Shown in pieces: positions 18,250 to 27,700 of a stretch of DNA of 64,000 nt (position 1 is its first letter; every line of letters begins with the position of its first letter). Location of the stretch: contig NZ_JAJHUO010000039.1 of NCBI RefSeq assembly GCF_020859565.1, positions 33,940 to 97,939 of the forward strand, read 5' to 3'. The position numbers were made by a program, and so were the translations under genes. Under the pieces are notes generated by a model. That model did not search any database and was not told the origin of the DNA. It was given only the letters and a program-made list of their open reading frames with translations. The DNA is from Saccharothrix luteola (GTDB taxonomy: Bacteria > Actinomycetota > Actinomycetes > Mycobacteriales > Pseudonocardiaceae).

Positions 18250-18972
18250 GTGGCCGTCCGATCCCACTCCCGCGTGGCGGCGGTCCCCCCACCGCCACGC
18301 GGGACCCGCCCGCCGCGACGACGGCGCACGCCGGTCACGTGGGTGCGCCGCGGTGGGTTGAGCACCCTGGTCTTCCTGCTGCCGCTGCTGCTGGTGTTCG
18401 GTGTCTTCTCGTGGGCGCCGATCGTGCAGTCGGTGGTGATGAGCTTTCAGCGCACCAACCTCGTCGGACCCGTCGAGTTCGTCGGCCTGGACAACTTCGC
18501 CCAGGTGCTGTCGGACCCGCTGCTCTGGACCGCGTGGCGCAACACGGTGTGGTTCGCCGTGCTGGCGCTGCTGTTCGGCTACCCGCTGCCGCTGCTGGCC
18601 GCGCTGCTGATCAGCGAGGTCCGCCACCGCAAGGGCCTGTTCAGCGCGTTGGCCTACCTGCCGGTGGTGATCCGCCCGTGGTCGCGGTGCTGTTGTGGAA
18701 GTTCTTCTACGACGCCAGTCTGATCGGGGTGTTCAACACGGTGCTGGGTCGGGTCGGGCTCGGGCCGTGGCAGTGGTTGCAGAACCCGGGCAGCGCGATG
18801 CCCGCGCTGGTGCTGGAGGCCACTTCCTCGCATGCGGACTTGTTGGCGTGGCATGGGCGCTGGTCGACATTGACTGACGCCGGTCTCCACTCCCGCGCTG
18901 GCGATCTCGTCGATCATCCCCATCGCGCTGTTCCTGGTGTTCCAACGGCTGTTCCTGGGCATCACCGCGTGA
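18250..18972 (+). pseudogene. fused remnants of two ABC sugar permeases
   Basis: A MalF-type permease begins at GTG 18250, one base after the binding-protein stop, with TM segments (LSTLVFLLPLLLVFGVFSW) and a normal start. It shifts frame near 18676, continuing as VAVLLWKFFYDASLIGVFN in frame 3. After ~18830 homology stops. At ~18893-18972 another frame encodes ALAISSIIPIALFLVFQRLF-LGITA and a TGA, the extreme C-terminus of a MalG-type permease. A deletion therefore removed the end of the first permease and nearly all of the second. Confidence 0.7.
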
Positions 18973-19152
18973 GGGACTACGGCGAGGTGATGCAAGAGGG
19001 GCTGGCGAAGCCGTCGGAACAACCATCCCGATGATCGGGTGCTCTTGCTGCTCAGCATTACCGTGGTGTTGTTTTTGGAACAGGGGTGAGGATCCTGCCT
19101 ATAGCGTGGGCGTGCCGGTGCAGCCTGCCCATGCACTGCGGAGCGCGACACA

Positions 19153-19197
19153 CCCTACCTCTTTATGTCCAGATTTTCTGGACATAAAGAGGTAGGG
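19153..19197. promoter_or_regulatory. 21-bp perfect inverted repeat just upstream of the 1771-residue gene
   Basis: Arms 19153-19173 and 19177-19197 are perfect reverse complements around a 3-nt TTT loop, ending 8 bp before the ATG at 19206. The core is TGTCCAGA/TCTGGACA within an AT-richer block. It could be the operator for the N-terminal winged helix of the downstream protein, or an RNA hairpin occluding its translation start. A terminator for the decayed operon is less likely because no T-run follows. Confidence 0.7.
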
Positions 19198-19205
19198 TTC
19201 GCATC

Positions 19206-22200
19206 ATGGCAACGGCAGCAGAGACCCTCCAGGCGACGCTCAGCGAGCGCGAGTACAGAGCGCTGAGGGTGCTCGCCGCGACACCCGATGCTCTGTCAGG
19301 CCGCAAGGTCGCGACGGCGCTGAAGGTGTCTCCGACCACGGCAAATGACGCGCTGTCGACCCTGTCTGATGCCGGGTTCGTTACCGCGACGAAGTCGGGC
19401 CGGTCGACTTTGTGGCGACTGGTGGTCTCCCACCCGTCAATCAGCGCATGGTTGGAGGAGATCTCGTCAGACGACGAGGGATCGGTGGCCGGTTCGAGCC
19501 CGTACTCCACGGGCGGCGGAGGGGTGCGCCTGGAACATTCTTATGCGGCGTGCCTGATCGCCGCATTCCTGGCTGGCGAGACGTTGCAGGAGCTGGGGCA
19601 GGCTGTGTCGGCCGAGACGATCCGCTTGCAGGCCAGCGATGTGAGCACGGTCGACGATATCGTCCTGGAAGGCCGTGACAGCCAGGGCGCACCATGTCGC
19701 TCGTCGATCGCCGTACGCCGTAACCCCGCCCTGACTTCCAGTGACAGCACGTCCGTTCCGTTGATCCGGGACTTTCTGGTGATCGTCACCGAGCACTGGT
19801 CCGAGGTGATGGCGGGGCGGTGGCGGATCGTACTCGCGGTGTCCACGAACGCCAACGCAATCACGCAGCTGGCTGAACTGGCTGAACTGGCCAGCGGTCT
19901 TCCGGGCGCGCAGGCGCTGGCCAGTCGCGTGAGTGAGCCTGGGCGGACCAACGCCGGGCTGCGCAGCCGGCTCGACCACATCACGGCGCTGGTCGGGCAG
20001 GCGGCGGCGAAACTGGACTCGGCCAGTGGGCTGAGCGCCCAGGAGCTGACCTGGCGGCTGTTGTCCGGCTTGAGCACACGCAGCCTGCGCTTGGAGCGCA
20101 CGGACAGAGCCGACCGCGCCGCTGCTGTCACCGCGCTGCAGCGCATGCTCCATGACGGCACGCCCGCCACCGCAGACGCGCTGTTCTCGCGTCTGGAGGA
20201 TCTCGTAGGGGTGTGGGCGCCGCAGGCGGCCGTGCTGACGCAGTCGGTGATCCGTCGCGCGATAGCCGACTTCCCGCTGACGCACTCCGCTCGATTCGCC
20301 CGCGCCTGGGAGATGATCGACAGGCTCGGATCGCGGCTGCGCGAGTCGATCCGCCCGGCGCTGCGCTCGGCCGCGCAGTCGCTGGAGCTGCAGCGCTGCG
20401 GCGAACGCGCCCGTCTGGTGGAACTCATGCGGTCGGTGGGCACCTCGGCTGGCGCAGTGGTGGTCACCGGTGATCCCGATGTCGGTAAGTCCGCGCTGTC
20501 GCTGCGAGCGGCGGAGGAGCTGCGCGAGCAGGGCGCGGTGGTGTGCAGCCTGAGCCTGCGCGATCTGCGGCACACCATGGCGGACTTGGAGAGCCAGTGG
20601 GGCGGGCACGCCGTGGACGACGTCCTGGCGGCGGGTCCCGTGCGGCCTGTCCGACTCGTGCTCATCGACGGCGCGGAGTCGGTCCTGGAAGGCAAAGGCG
20701 AGGTGTTCCGCACTATGTCCGCAGCCGCAGTGCGGGCTGGCTTCGGTGTCGTGGCGGTGACGCGCACCGACGGCTCGCGCCAGGTCCGTGATGAGCTGAC
20801 GCACGCCCTCGACTTGGCCGACTCAGGTGGTGCTGCGGCCGAACACGTGGTGGGGTTGTTGACCGACGACGAGCGCGACGCTCTTGCGTCCGCGTTTCCC
20901 GCGCTGGCTCGGTTGGGCAGTGATCCGCGCGCTCGCTGGCTGCTGGGCCGGCCCGGCCTGGTCGACGTACTGCTGCGCACCGGCGCCGTGCTCGATCCCG
21001 CTGACCTGTTGTGCGAGGCCGATGTGTTCTCCGCGGTGTGGCGCGGCCTCATCCGCTGCGATGAGATCCACACTCCCGGCACCGCCTCGCCGCACGACCG
21101 TGAACAGGCCGCCCTGAGCGTGGCGCGCCGCAGTCTTGGCATCGACACGGTGGCACCTGCGGGCACTAGCTCGGCGGAGCTGCGTTCGGACGGTGTGCTC
21201 CGGGTGCCCCACAATCCCGCGTTCTCAGCGGGGGATGAGTTCGCGACGGATCTGTTCCGTGACTTCGCGCTGTGCCGGCTGTTCATCACGCAGGGATGGC
21301 AGCCGCTCGCCGTAGCCGGAGCCCCCCGCTGGGCGATCCGCGCGGCCCGCCTGGGCTGCCAGGCGGCCCTGCTCGACCGCAGCGACTCCTACGGCTGGGC
21401 CCGACTGTCGGCCAGTTTCACCGGGATCGCCGCCGCCCACGGTGAGCGGTGGCGCGAAGTGCCCTACGAAGCGCTTCTCACGCTCGGCGACGCCGACGCG
21501 GCCATACGGCAGCTGTGGGACACGCTCACCGGCGACGACAGTGCCGCGTTGATGACGCTGCTGCGCCTGGCCGAGACCCGCTACATCAGCGGCACGGTTG
21601 GCGACGCATTCGCGCTCGCACCGCTGGTGAAGGTCATTTTCTGCGAACGGCCGGTGATCGAAGGCGGGCCGAACTCGGATCATCGCACCGTACGTCAGGT
21701 CATCCAGGACCTGGTGCTAGCGTGGTTGCGGGGCATGGCCGGCACCCACGCGCAGCCGCATCCGTTGCGCCGCGAGGTTCGCGACACCATTCTCGACGGC
21801 GACCCGGCCCTCTACGACGACTTCGCGATCGAAGCACTCGCGTGTCTGGGCCCCGACATCGACGACCGTGCAGAGGCCTATCTGCGTCAGGTCGCCGACG
21901 ACAGTCCAGGACACCTCAACGCCGCGGTGGAGTCGTTCCACGTCGCCGTCAGCATGTCGGCGGCCCGGCCCGCGCTGCTGCTCGATCTCGCCGAGGCCAA
22001 CTACATCAAAAAGCCGTCCACGCACCCGCGCTGGGGCGGTCACGACCTCGACGACGGCATCCGCAACTTCAAACACGGCCTCACCCCCGGATTCGGCGTG
22101 CCCCTGGCCGCGTGGTTCTACGGTCCGTTCTTCCGGCTACTGCACACCATCCCGATCGACACCATCGGCTTCCTCAACCGCATGCTCAACCATGCCGCCA

Positions 22201-24521
22201 CGGTCCGCGTGCAGAAGCTGGCCGATCTGCACGGCCATGCCCGTGAAAGTGGCACCGACGACCTGGACGGCGTACGTCTGGATGTGCCGGGGATCGGCGA
22301 ACGGCTCTACGTCGGCGACAGCCACGTCTGGGCGTGGTATCGCGCCACCAGCGTCGGCCCGTACGCGTGCATGAGCGCGTTGCTGGCGCTGGAACGGTTT
22401 ATCGACCACCTGCTGGAGCAGCTAGAGTTTCCGGCACCACGGCTCGTCGAGGTGCTGCTGCGCGATTGCCACAACCTCGCGATGCCCGCGCTGCTCGTCG
22501 GAGTGCTGACTCGGCACCCGAACATCACCGGCGCACTGCTCGATCCGTTCCTGGCGTCCCCGGCCATCTGGCAGCTCGAGCACGCCCGCGTTAGCAGCGA
22601 ATACGGGTTGCGTGTCCGTGATGCTGAGGCCGACAAGCTGACCGGATCCGAGCGGCGCACACAGACCTTCCAGCAGACCGTGGGCACGATGGTCATCAAC
22701 GCCCGGCTCGCCGGCGACGACGACCGCCTGGCCCAACTGCAGGCCGTCGGCGACACCCTCACCAGCACCGCGCACGCCCAGTTCGCCAGTTCCGCCGACG
22801 GTGACAACAACGAGTACCTCGCGGTCATCGAAACCTGGGCCGAACAGTTCCGCATCGACAACTACCGGATGAGCCGTGACGGTGACCACCTGCGCATCGA
22901 GTTCGAGCGACCCGAACGGCTCGAACACGTCCTCGCACCCCGCGCCGCGGAACTAAACACGACCAACACCCTGTACGGACTGCAGAACCGCTACAGCCGT
23001 CACAACGACAACCCCGCACACTGGCCCGTCGACACCCTCGCCGAGGACCTCGCCACCGCACGCACGATCGCCGAGACCGAGCAGCCACCCACCGGCATGC
23101 CCTGGCCGGAGAACCCCCTCGTCGCTGTCGCCGCAGCCGCCGTGCGCGCCCACGCCCTGGGTCTGGCGACGGTGACGCCCGCTGATCTCGAGTGGGCCGT
23201 CGATGCGGTGATGTGGGCAGCCGACAACCCGCACGGCGACGACTTGAACAACAGCGGATCGCTGTTCTCGATGGGTGCCGATCGCGCCGCGGCGGCGTCC
23301 GCGCCGCTGCTCGTGCTCGCGCCGTTCGACGATCTGGGCCTGGATCCCTCGCGCGTGCAGGCGTGCCTGCGCGCGCTGGCCACCAGTGAGTTCGACGAGG
23401 TGCGCGCGATCTTCGCCTTGGGCTGCGAGCCGGTGTGGACTGCGCCGTGCAATACCCACAACGACACCGGCGAATCCGGTGTTGAGTCCGACGGCGGCTC
23501 CGGCGTTGCCACTATGGTCGGCATTGATCGCTGCCGCCGGCATGCACCGGTGTGGGCCGCCGCCATTGCGGGCCTGATCGACAGCCGGCTCGGACCTCCG
23601 GACCCGCAGACCCATCAGCGGCGACCCGATCCGCTGGCTGCACCGGTACACGAGTCGCTGACTACCGTCGCTGACGACGAGCTTCTGCTCAACCGGCTGC
23701 GCATGCCGTTGACATGCTTGGTCGACGCCCGGCACGTGCCATGCCTGGACAGTGCCGTCACCGAGCTATGGGTCCCCCTCTGGGACGCCCACCGCAGAAG
23801 CCTCGCCCACTGGTGGCGCAACGACTACGACCATCACGCACACACCGCTCACGAACCGATCGCCCAGCGAATGATCACGATCGCACTTGACGGTGACCGC
23901 GGGCCGGTCGAAGCGCACATCACGAACTACGCGACCGACAGCGACGCTCTGCACAAACTCTTCGACGGCTTCGCAACCGTCTTCACCTACCACGACGAAC
24001 TCCGCCAATCCCTGGCCGATTTCTGGCCCTGGGCAATGGGAAGAGCCCTCGACGCCATCGGTGACGGCACCGCTGTGCGCGCCCAGCACCGCGGATTCGA
24101 GTACATGACCGCAGCCCTGCTGCCCACCCCGAACCCGAGGTCCTGGGATCCCGACATCGACAACACCCTCAGCCGCTGCCGCCAGAACTGGATCCAACCC
24201 GACGCGCTCGACACTCTCGCCGACCGGTGGCTACAGCTCAGTCGTCGCGAACCCAAAGCCGTTGACGCCGTGATCAAGTTCGCCAAGAGTGCACCCGTGC
24301 GGTGGCAGATGACCACGGCACTGACCTGGATCGAGTCGATCATCGACGGTCGCTACGACCTGATCGCCAATCACCTGTGGCTACTGGAAGAGTGGGTCAT
24401 CGGGCTCCGCAGCACGGGGATGACCATGGGCGAGGCCAAAACCCGCTATCACCGCATCATCGACGGTCTGGCCGCCGCAGGTGATCGAGCCTCGGTACGA
24501 CTGCAGCAACTGGACGAGTAG
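19206..24521 (+). CDS. giant wHTH/P-loop (STAND-like) protein, probable defence NTPase
   Basis: 1771 residues from the ATG at 19206. Residues ~12-72 form a winged helix (YRALRVLAATPDALSGRKVA, VSPTTANDALSTLSDAGFV). Residues ~105-200 resemble a degenerate restriction-fold domain of the DUF4297/Cap4 kind: EHSYAACLIAAFL, then STVDDIVLEG and SSIAVRR where active enzymes have D and E/Q-x-K. A P-loop VVVTGDPDVGKSALS (~418-432) and Walker B VRLVLIDGAESV (~482) follow, then ~1200 residues of mostly helical sequence without known motifs. The size and order (DNA-binding head, NTPase, long sensor tail) fit Avs-like or other STAND defence proteins. Target and effector are unknown. It converges with two nuclease-like genes. 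Confidence 0.7.
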   Translation: MATAAETLQATLSEREYRALRVLAATPDALSGRKVATALKVSPTTANDALSTLSDAGFVTATKSGRSTLWRLVVSHPSISAWLEEISSDDEGSVAGSSPYSTGGGGVRLEHSYAACLIAAFLAGETLQELGQAVSAETIRLQASDVSTVDDIVLEGRDSQGAPCRSSIAVRRNPALTSSDSTSVPLIRDFLVIVTEHWSEVMAGRWRIVLAVSTNANAITQLAELAELASGLPGAQALASRVSEPGRTNAGLRSRLDHITALVGQAAAKLDSASGLSAQELTWRLLSGLSTRSLRLERTDRADRAAAVTALQRMLHDGTPATADALFSRLEDLVGVWAPQAAVLTQSVIRRAIADFPLTHSARFARAWEMIDRLGSRLRESIRPALRSAAQSLELQRCGERARLVELMRSVGTSAGAVVVTGDPDVGKSALSLRAAEELREQGAVVCSLSLRDLRHTMADLESQWGGHAVDDVLAAGPVRPVRLVLIDGAESVLEGKGEVFRTMSAAAVRAGFGVVAVTRTDGSRQVRDELTHALDLADSGGAAAEHVVGLLTDDERDALASAFPALARLGSDPRARWLLGRPGLVDVLLRTGAVLDPADLLCEADVFSAVWRGLIRCDEIHTPGTASPHDREQAALSVARRSLGIDTVAPAGTSSAELRSDGVLRVPHNPAFSAGDEFATDLFRDFALCRLFITQGWQPLAVAGAPRWAIRAARLGCQAALLDRSDSYGWARLSASFTGIAAAHGERWREVPYEALLTLGDADAAIRQLWDTLTGDDSAALMTLLRLAETRYISGTVGDAFALAPLVKVIFCERPVIEGGPNSDHRTVRQVIQDLVLAWLRGMAGTHAQPHPLRREVRDTILDGDPALYDDFAIEALACLGPDIDDRAEAYLRQVADDSPGHLNAAVESFHVAVSMSAARPALLLDLAEANYIKKPSTHPRWGGHDLDDGIRNFKHGLTPGFGVPLAAWFYGPFFRLLHTIPIDTIGFLNRMLNHAATVRVQKLADLHGHARESGTDDLDGVRLDVPGIGERLYVGDSHVWAWYRATSVGPYACMSALLALERFIDHLLEQLEFPAPRLVEVLLRDCHNLAMPALLVGVLTRHPNITGALLDPFLASPAIWQLEHARVSSEYGLRVRDAEADKLTGSERRTQTFQQTVGTMVINARLAGDDDRLAQLQAVGDTLTSTAHAQFASSADGDNNEYLAVIETWAEQFRIDNYRMSRDGDHLRIEFERPERLEHVLAPRAAELNTTNTLYGLQNRYSRHNDNPAHWPVDTLAEDLATARTIAETEQPPTGMPWPENPLVAVAAAAVRAHALGLATVTPADLEWAVDAVMWAADNPHGDDLNNSGSLFSMGADRAAAASAPLLVLAPFDDLGLDPSRVQACLRALATSEFDEVRAIFALGCEPVWTAPCNTHNDTGESGVESDGGSGVATMVGIDRCRRHAPVWAAAIAGLIDSRLGPPDPQTHQRRPDPLAAPVHESLTTVADDELLLNRLRMPLTCLVDARHVPCLDSAVTELWVPLWDAHRRSLAHWWRNDYDHHAHTAHEPIAQRMITIALDGDRGPVEAHITNYATDSDALHKLFDGFATVFTYHDELRQSLADFWPWAMGRALDAIGDGTAVRAQHRGFEYMTAALLPTPNPRSWDPDIDNTLSRCRQNWIQPDALDTLADRWLQLSRREPKAVDAVIKFAKSAPVRWQMTTALTWIESIIDGRYDLIANHLWLLEEWVIGLRSTGMTMGEAKTRYHRIIDGLAAAGDRASVRLQQLDE

Positions 24522-24786
24522 AACCTGTTCGCTCGGCAGCTGTCGCGCGTAGCAAGCGGATGCCGGGAGTGCCGAGAAGCTGCCGTACGCCATCGAGCTG
24601 GTCGTGTTCGACGGCCGCGTCGAGGCTGCTAGGCACAAGCGGTTGTTGGCCAAGGTCAGACCTAGTCCGGGCCTTTGTACTCGGTCCGGGACCAGGCGTG
24701 GAGCGATATCGTCCCGTGAGGGGTGCGCTCGACGGGTGATCTGCGTATCGAGCCACGGACCGATGGTTGGTTGCGGTCGGATGGGC
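24522..24786. other. convergent intergenic region
   Basis: 265 bp between the ends of the giant NTPase gene and the AbiJ-like gene. One frame contains AIELVVFDGRVEAARHKRLL, possibly a trace of an older gene. No strong terminator hairpin with a T-run was seen. Confidence 0.3.
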
Positions 24787-25881
24787 TCAAGTGGCGTAGC
24801 GTTCGGCGAGGCGGTCGAAGAAGGTGGCGAGTTGTTGGCGGTTGGTGCGGGTGTCGGTCAGTTCGATGCCGCCGAAGCGGTAGACCTCGTAGCCGCGTAG
24901 GCGCAGTTCGCGGTCCTCGGCCATCATGTCGGCGTACCGACGGGGGTCGGCCTGTTTGGTGGGGTCCGCGTAGTGCTGGTGGCCGTCGCATTCGATGACG
25001 ATGCGGATGCGTTGGGGCAGCAGTAGGAGGAAGTCCATGCGTTGACGCGCCAGCGGTGCGGCGGCGGGTGCATGGTGTGCTCGGGTGTAGGGGTCGTAGT
25101 GCAGGTACACCTGGGGCAGCAGGGCGGGGATGTCGGGGCCGAGCCGGAGGTAGCGGTCGGCGTAGGCGCGCAGGATGATGCGTTCGGCGTCGTTGGTGCC
25201 CAGGGAGCGGTTCAAACGTTGGTAGAGGCTGCTCGCAATCTCATCCGGGTGGGCTCCGGTCAGTCCTTCGCGGTCGGCCCACCAGTTGGTCAGGTCCGCC
25301 CAGGTCAGCCCGCGGCCGGGTAGGGGTCGGTCGTAGACGAGGCAGAACTGCTCGTTTTTCACCACGCGGATGTCGTTGTTGACCGCGTCGCGGAGCACGA
25401 TCTCCGGTTTGGGCCCGTCGGCGGCGAAGATCAGGTTCTTCCCCGTGCCGGGCACGCCCGTGCCGATGCGGTGGGCGGCGAAGACCGGTGCGCCACTGAT
25501 GTCGTCGACTTGGACGAGTTGGTAGCCGTCGTGGGCCAGGATCCGGTTGAGCAGGGCGTGCAGGCGCTCGACGTCGTCGGGGTCGGTGCGGACCGCGGGA
25601 TGGAGCATTTCGGCCAGGAACTCCACGAGTGCCTGGTCGCTGTGGGCCAGCTCGAACCGTTCGTCGTGGAAGATCCAGTCCTCGTCCCAGTCGAGGTTGG
25701 CTCGGCGGTGCCGGATGATGTCCTCGCGCGCGGTGGCGTGCCGTGGGTCGGTGCTGGGCAGTCGGTCGAGGTCGTAGAGACGGTCGAGGAAGTCGACCTC
25801 GTCAAGCTCGCCGCTCCAAGACGTGCGAGCCAGGGCGTCGAGGAGGCGGCGTCGGGTGACATCGGTGATGCGGTTGTTCAG
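24787..25881 (-). CDS. AbiJ-NTD3-like protein with PD-(D/E)XK nuclease C-terminus
   Basis: The conventional start would be the GTG at 25626 (279 residues), but the frame is open and clearly coding for another 85 codons up to a CTG at 25881. That region (RRRLLDALARTSWSGELDEV, FLDRLYDLDRLPSTDPRHAT, DWDEDWIFHDERFELAHSDQ) matches the AbiJ N-terminal domain 3 pattern. No ATG, GTG or TTG lies between it and the upstream in-frame stop. A GGGAGG sits 12 nt before the CTG. The C-terminus (RQRMDFLLLLPQ, VIECDGHQHYAD, EDRELRLRGYEVYRFGG) is a Vsr/DUF559-like PD-(D/E)XK nuclease. Full length is 364 residues. AbiJ-type proteins act in abortive infection; a DNase effector is inferred. Confidence 0.7.
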   Translation of the reverse strand: MNNRITDVTRRRLLDALARTSWSGELDEVDFLDRLYDLDRLPSTDPRHATAREDIIRHRRANLDWDEDWIFHDERFELAHSDQALVEFLAEMLHPAVRTDPDDVERLHALLNRILAHDGYQLVQVDDISGAPVFAAHRIGTGVPGTGKNLIFAADGPKPEIVLRDAVNNDIRVVKNEQFCLVYDRPLPGRGLTWADLTNWWADREGLTGAHPDEIASSLYQRLNRSLGTNDAERIILRAYADRYLRLGPDIPALLPQVYLHYDPYTRAHHAPAAAPLARQRMDFLLLLPQRIRIVIECDGHQHYADPTKQADPRRYADMMAEDRELRLRGYEVYRFGGIELTDTRTNRQQLATFFDRLAERYAT

Positions 25882-25984
25882 TGCGATGACGCGCCTCCCG
25901 ACTGTTGTGATGATGGATTGTTCACCGGTGTCGTTGCGGAGCGGTCACCATGTGGGCGCTCTCGAGCGGGCTGGTCGGTCGTGC

Positions 25985-27550
25985 TTATTCGCCCGTTCGC
26001 GGTGCTGACGGTGGGTACGGCGGAGTGATGTCGAGCAGGAACGGGTGAACGACGTATTCAGCGTCGACTTGGGCTGCTTGCTCGGTCAGCTGTTGCTGTA
26101 GTGCATGTGTGTCGCGTCGGTGCGCGCTTGTCCAGTCCGACGGCCGCCATGTGGGGTCGACCCAGTAGACGAGGTAGATGCCGTGTCGTGTTCGGGTTCG
26201 TTGCAGGTAACGCTCGACCAGTTGCTCATGTAGTGAGGTGAGCAGGTCGGGGTGGTTGACGAGCTTGGCTTCGATGATCACTCGTGCTGTGCTGCCGGGT
26301 TGGGTGGCGATCGGGGCGGTGACGGTGAGGTCCATCCTGGTTCCTGTGCCGCGGGGCCTGACTCGGCGGGCCTGGGGTTCGCGCTCGATGACGGCGGTGG
26401 TGCCCAGCAAAGGGTTGAGGTTGCGTTGGATCCAGTCGGAGATGATGTCCTCGGCCTTGGGGAAGGGAGGTTCGCCGAGGTTCCACAGGTCGTTGAACGC
26501 GCCGCGGTTGGTGATCTGGTGTTGGAGTTCGCGGAGGTTTTCCAGCACGACGTCGAGGAGATCGTCGGCGGTGCGGATCAGTCGGGTGTCGGCTTGACTG
26601 AGCAACGTGAGCAGGTCGGCTGGGTCGAGCGGGGTGTAGGCGAGGTTGGTTGCCTGCTCGCAGGCCCGCCGCAGGTGTGCCGCGAGCACCGTGCGGTCAA
26701 GATCGGGACGGTTCTCACGCAGCAGAGCTAGTGTGACGTGGTCACCCCGCGCGGCCAGTTGGACGAGCAGACGGTCGCGGATGCTGTAGACGCTGTTGGG
26801 TGAGTAGTCCTCGGACATGAAGTCCGGATCGGCGCCGTAGGGGTACCGATCGAGCAGGACCCTCGTCAGGCGGTGTAGGCGCGTGTCGTCCAGGGCCGTG
26901 ATGTCGAGCGGACGCAGCAGGTCGGCCAGTTCGTCGGCATCGATGTCGGCAGTGATCAGGTCGTCGACGACGCTGTCCGGGTCAAGGGAAGCCTGTCCGC
27001 GGCGGGCCAGGCGGGCGATCGCGGGGTCGTGGTGTGTGCGAAGTCGGTGGCACAGCGATCGGGCGAGATCAGGTGAGTGGTTGATCAGCAAGTCGAGCAG
27101 GTCGGCGGCGAGTTCACCGTCATAGCGACCGGCGACGAGACGGTCCACGATCTCGGGAGCCAACTCGGCCGCGAGCCGCCGGTAGATGCCGTCGAAACTG
27201 AAGGACCAGTGGTGCTCCTGGTAGGCGTCGAGCCGCTCCAGGGCAGCCGCTGCCAGGCTCGCTCGGGTGTCGTCTGGTGCGATGTCGATCAGGTGGCTGC
27301 GGAGTGCGCGGTCTTTCTCTTCGCCGCTGCTCCAGGCCGAGACAATCTCGTGGAACTGGACGAGTTCGCCGGGTGCTTCGAGCCAGCTGAGGATGGCGCT
27401 CAGTGCGTCGAAGATGTGACCCGAACGGTGGTCCGGGTCCTGCTGGTAATAGTCGGCCTGCTCGCGGTCCCAGTGGTGCCCGACGACGGTGTCGATGAGC
27501 GTGACGATCTCGGGTGAGGCGATCCTGGCGGACGGCTGGTCAAACGACAT
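25985..27550 (-). CDS. helical-repeat protein with C-terminal PD-(D/E)XK nuclease-like domain
   Basis: 521 residues from the ATG at 27550; the longer frame upstream enters noncoding sequence. The first ~390 residues are HEAT/TPR-like helices (LAADLLDLLINHSPDLARSL, ADELADLLRPLDITALDD). Near residue 410-430 a restriction-type core appears: GTRMDLTVTAPI supplies the Asp and VIIEAKLVNH the E-x-K. Then comes a helical stretch with LHEQLVERYLQRT and a strand HGIYLVYWVD. It lies 103 bp upstream of the AbiJ-like nuclease gene in the same direction, so the two may be co-expressed. Sensing or regulating by the repeats and cleavage by the C-terminus is inferred. Confidence 0.65.
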   Translation of the reverse strand: MSFDQPSARIASPEIVTLIDTVVGHHWDREQADYYQQDPDHRSGHIFDALSAILSWLEAPGELVQFHEIVSAWSSGEEKDRALRSHLIDIAPDDTRASLAAAALERLDAYQEHHWSFSFDGIYRRLAAELAPEIVDRLVAGRYDGELAADLLDLLINHSPDLARSLCHRLRTHHDPAIARLARRGQASLDPDSVVDDLITADIDADELADLLRPLDITALDDTRLHRLTRVLLDRYPYGADPDFMSEDYSPNSVYSIRDRLLVQLAARGDHVTLALLRENRPDLDRTVLAAHLRRACEQATNLAYTPLDPADLLTLLSQADTRLIRTADDLLDVVLENLRELQHQITNRGAFNDLWNLGEPPFPKAEDIISDWIQRNLNPLLGTTAVIEREPQARRVRPRGTGTRMDLTVTAPIATQPGSTARVIIEAKLVNHPDLLTSLHEQLVERYLQRTRTRHGIYLVYWVDPTWRPSDWTSAHRRDTHALQQQLTEQAAQVDAEYVVHPFLLDITPPYPPSAPRTGE

Positions 27551-27700
27551 GGGCCTTCTCCGTATCGACGTGACGATGGACGCCCCGTCGACTTCGTGGC
27601 TTGTAGCCGCTGAGCTTGTAGCCGCTGATCCACCTGGTCGACGACCGACTCGCTGCTCAATCAGGAGTGGTCTACCAAGGTGGTCGAACCGGCCGGCAAA

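Noticed and set aside
19153..19197. Rho-independent terminator for the decayed sugar operon
   Set aside because: No T-run follows on either strand and the palindrome sits at the start of the next gene; an operator or translational hairpin fits better.
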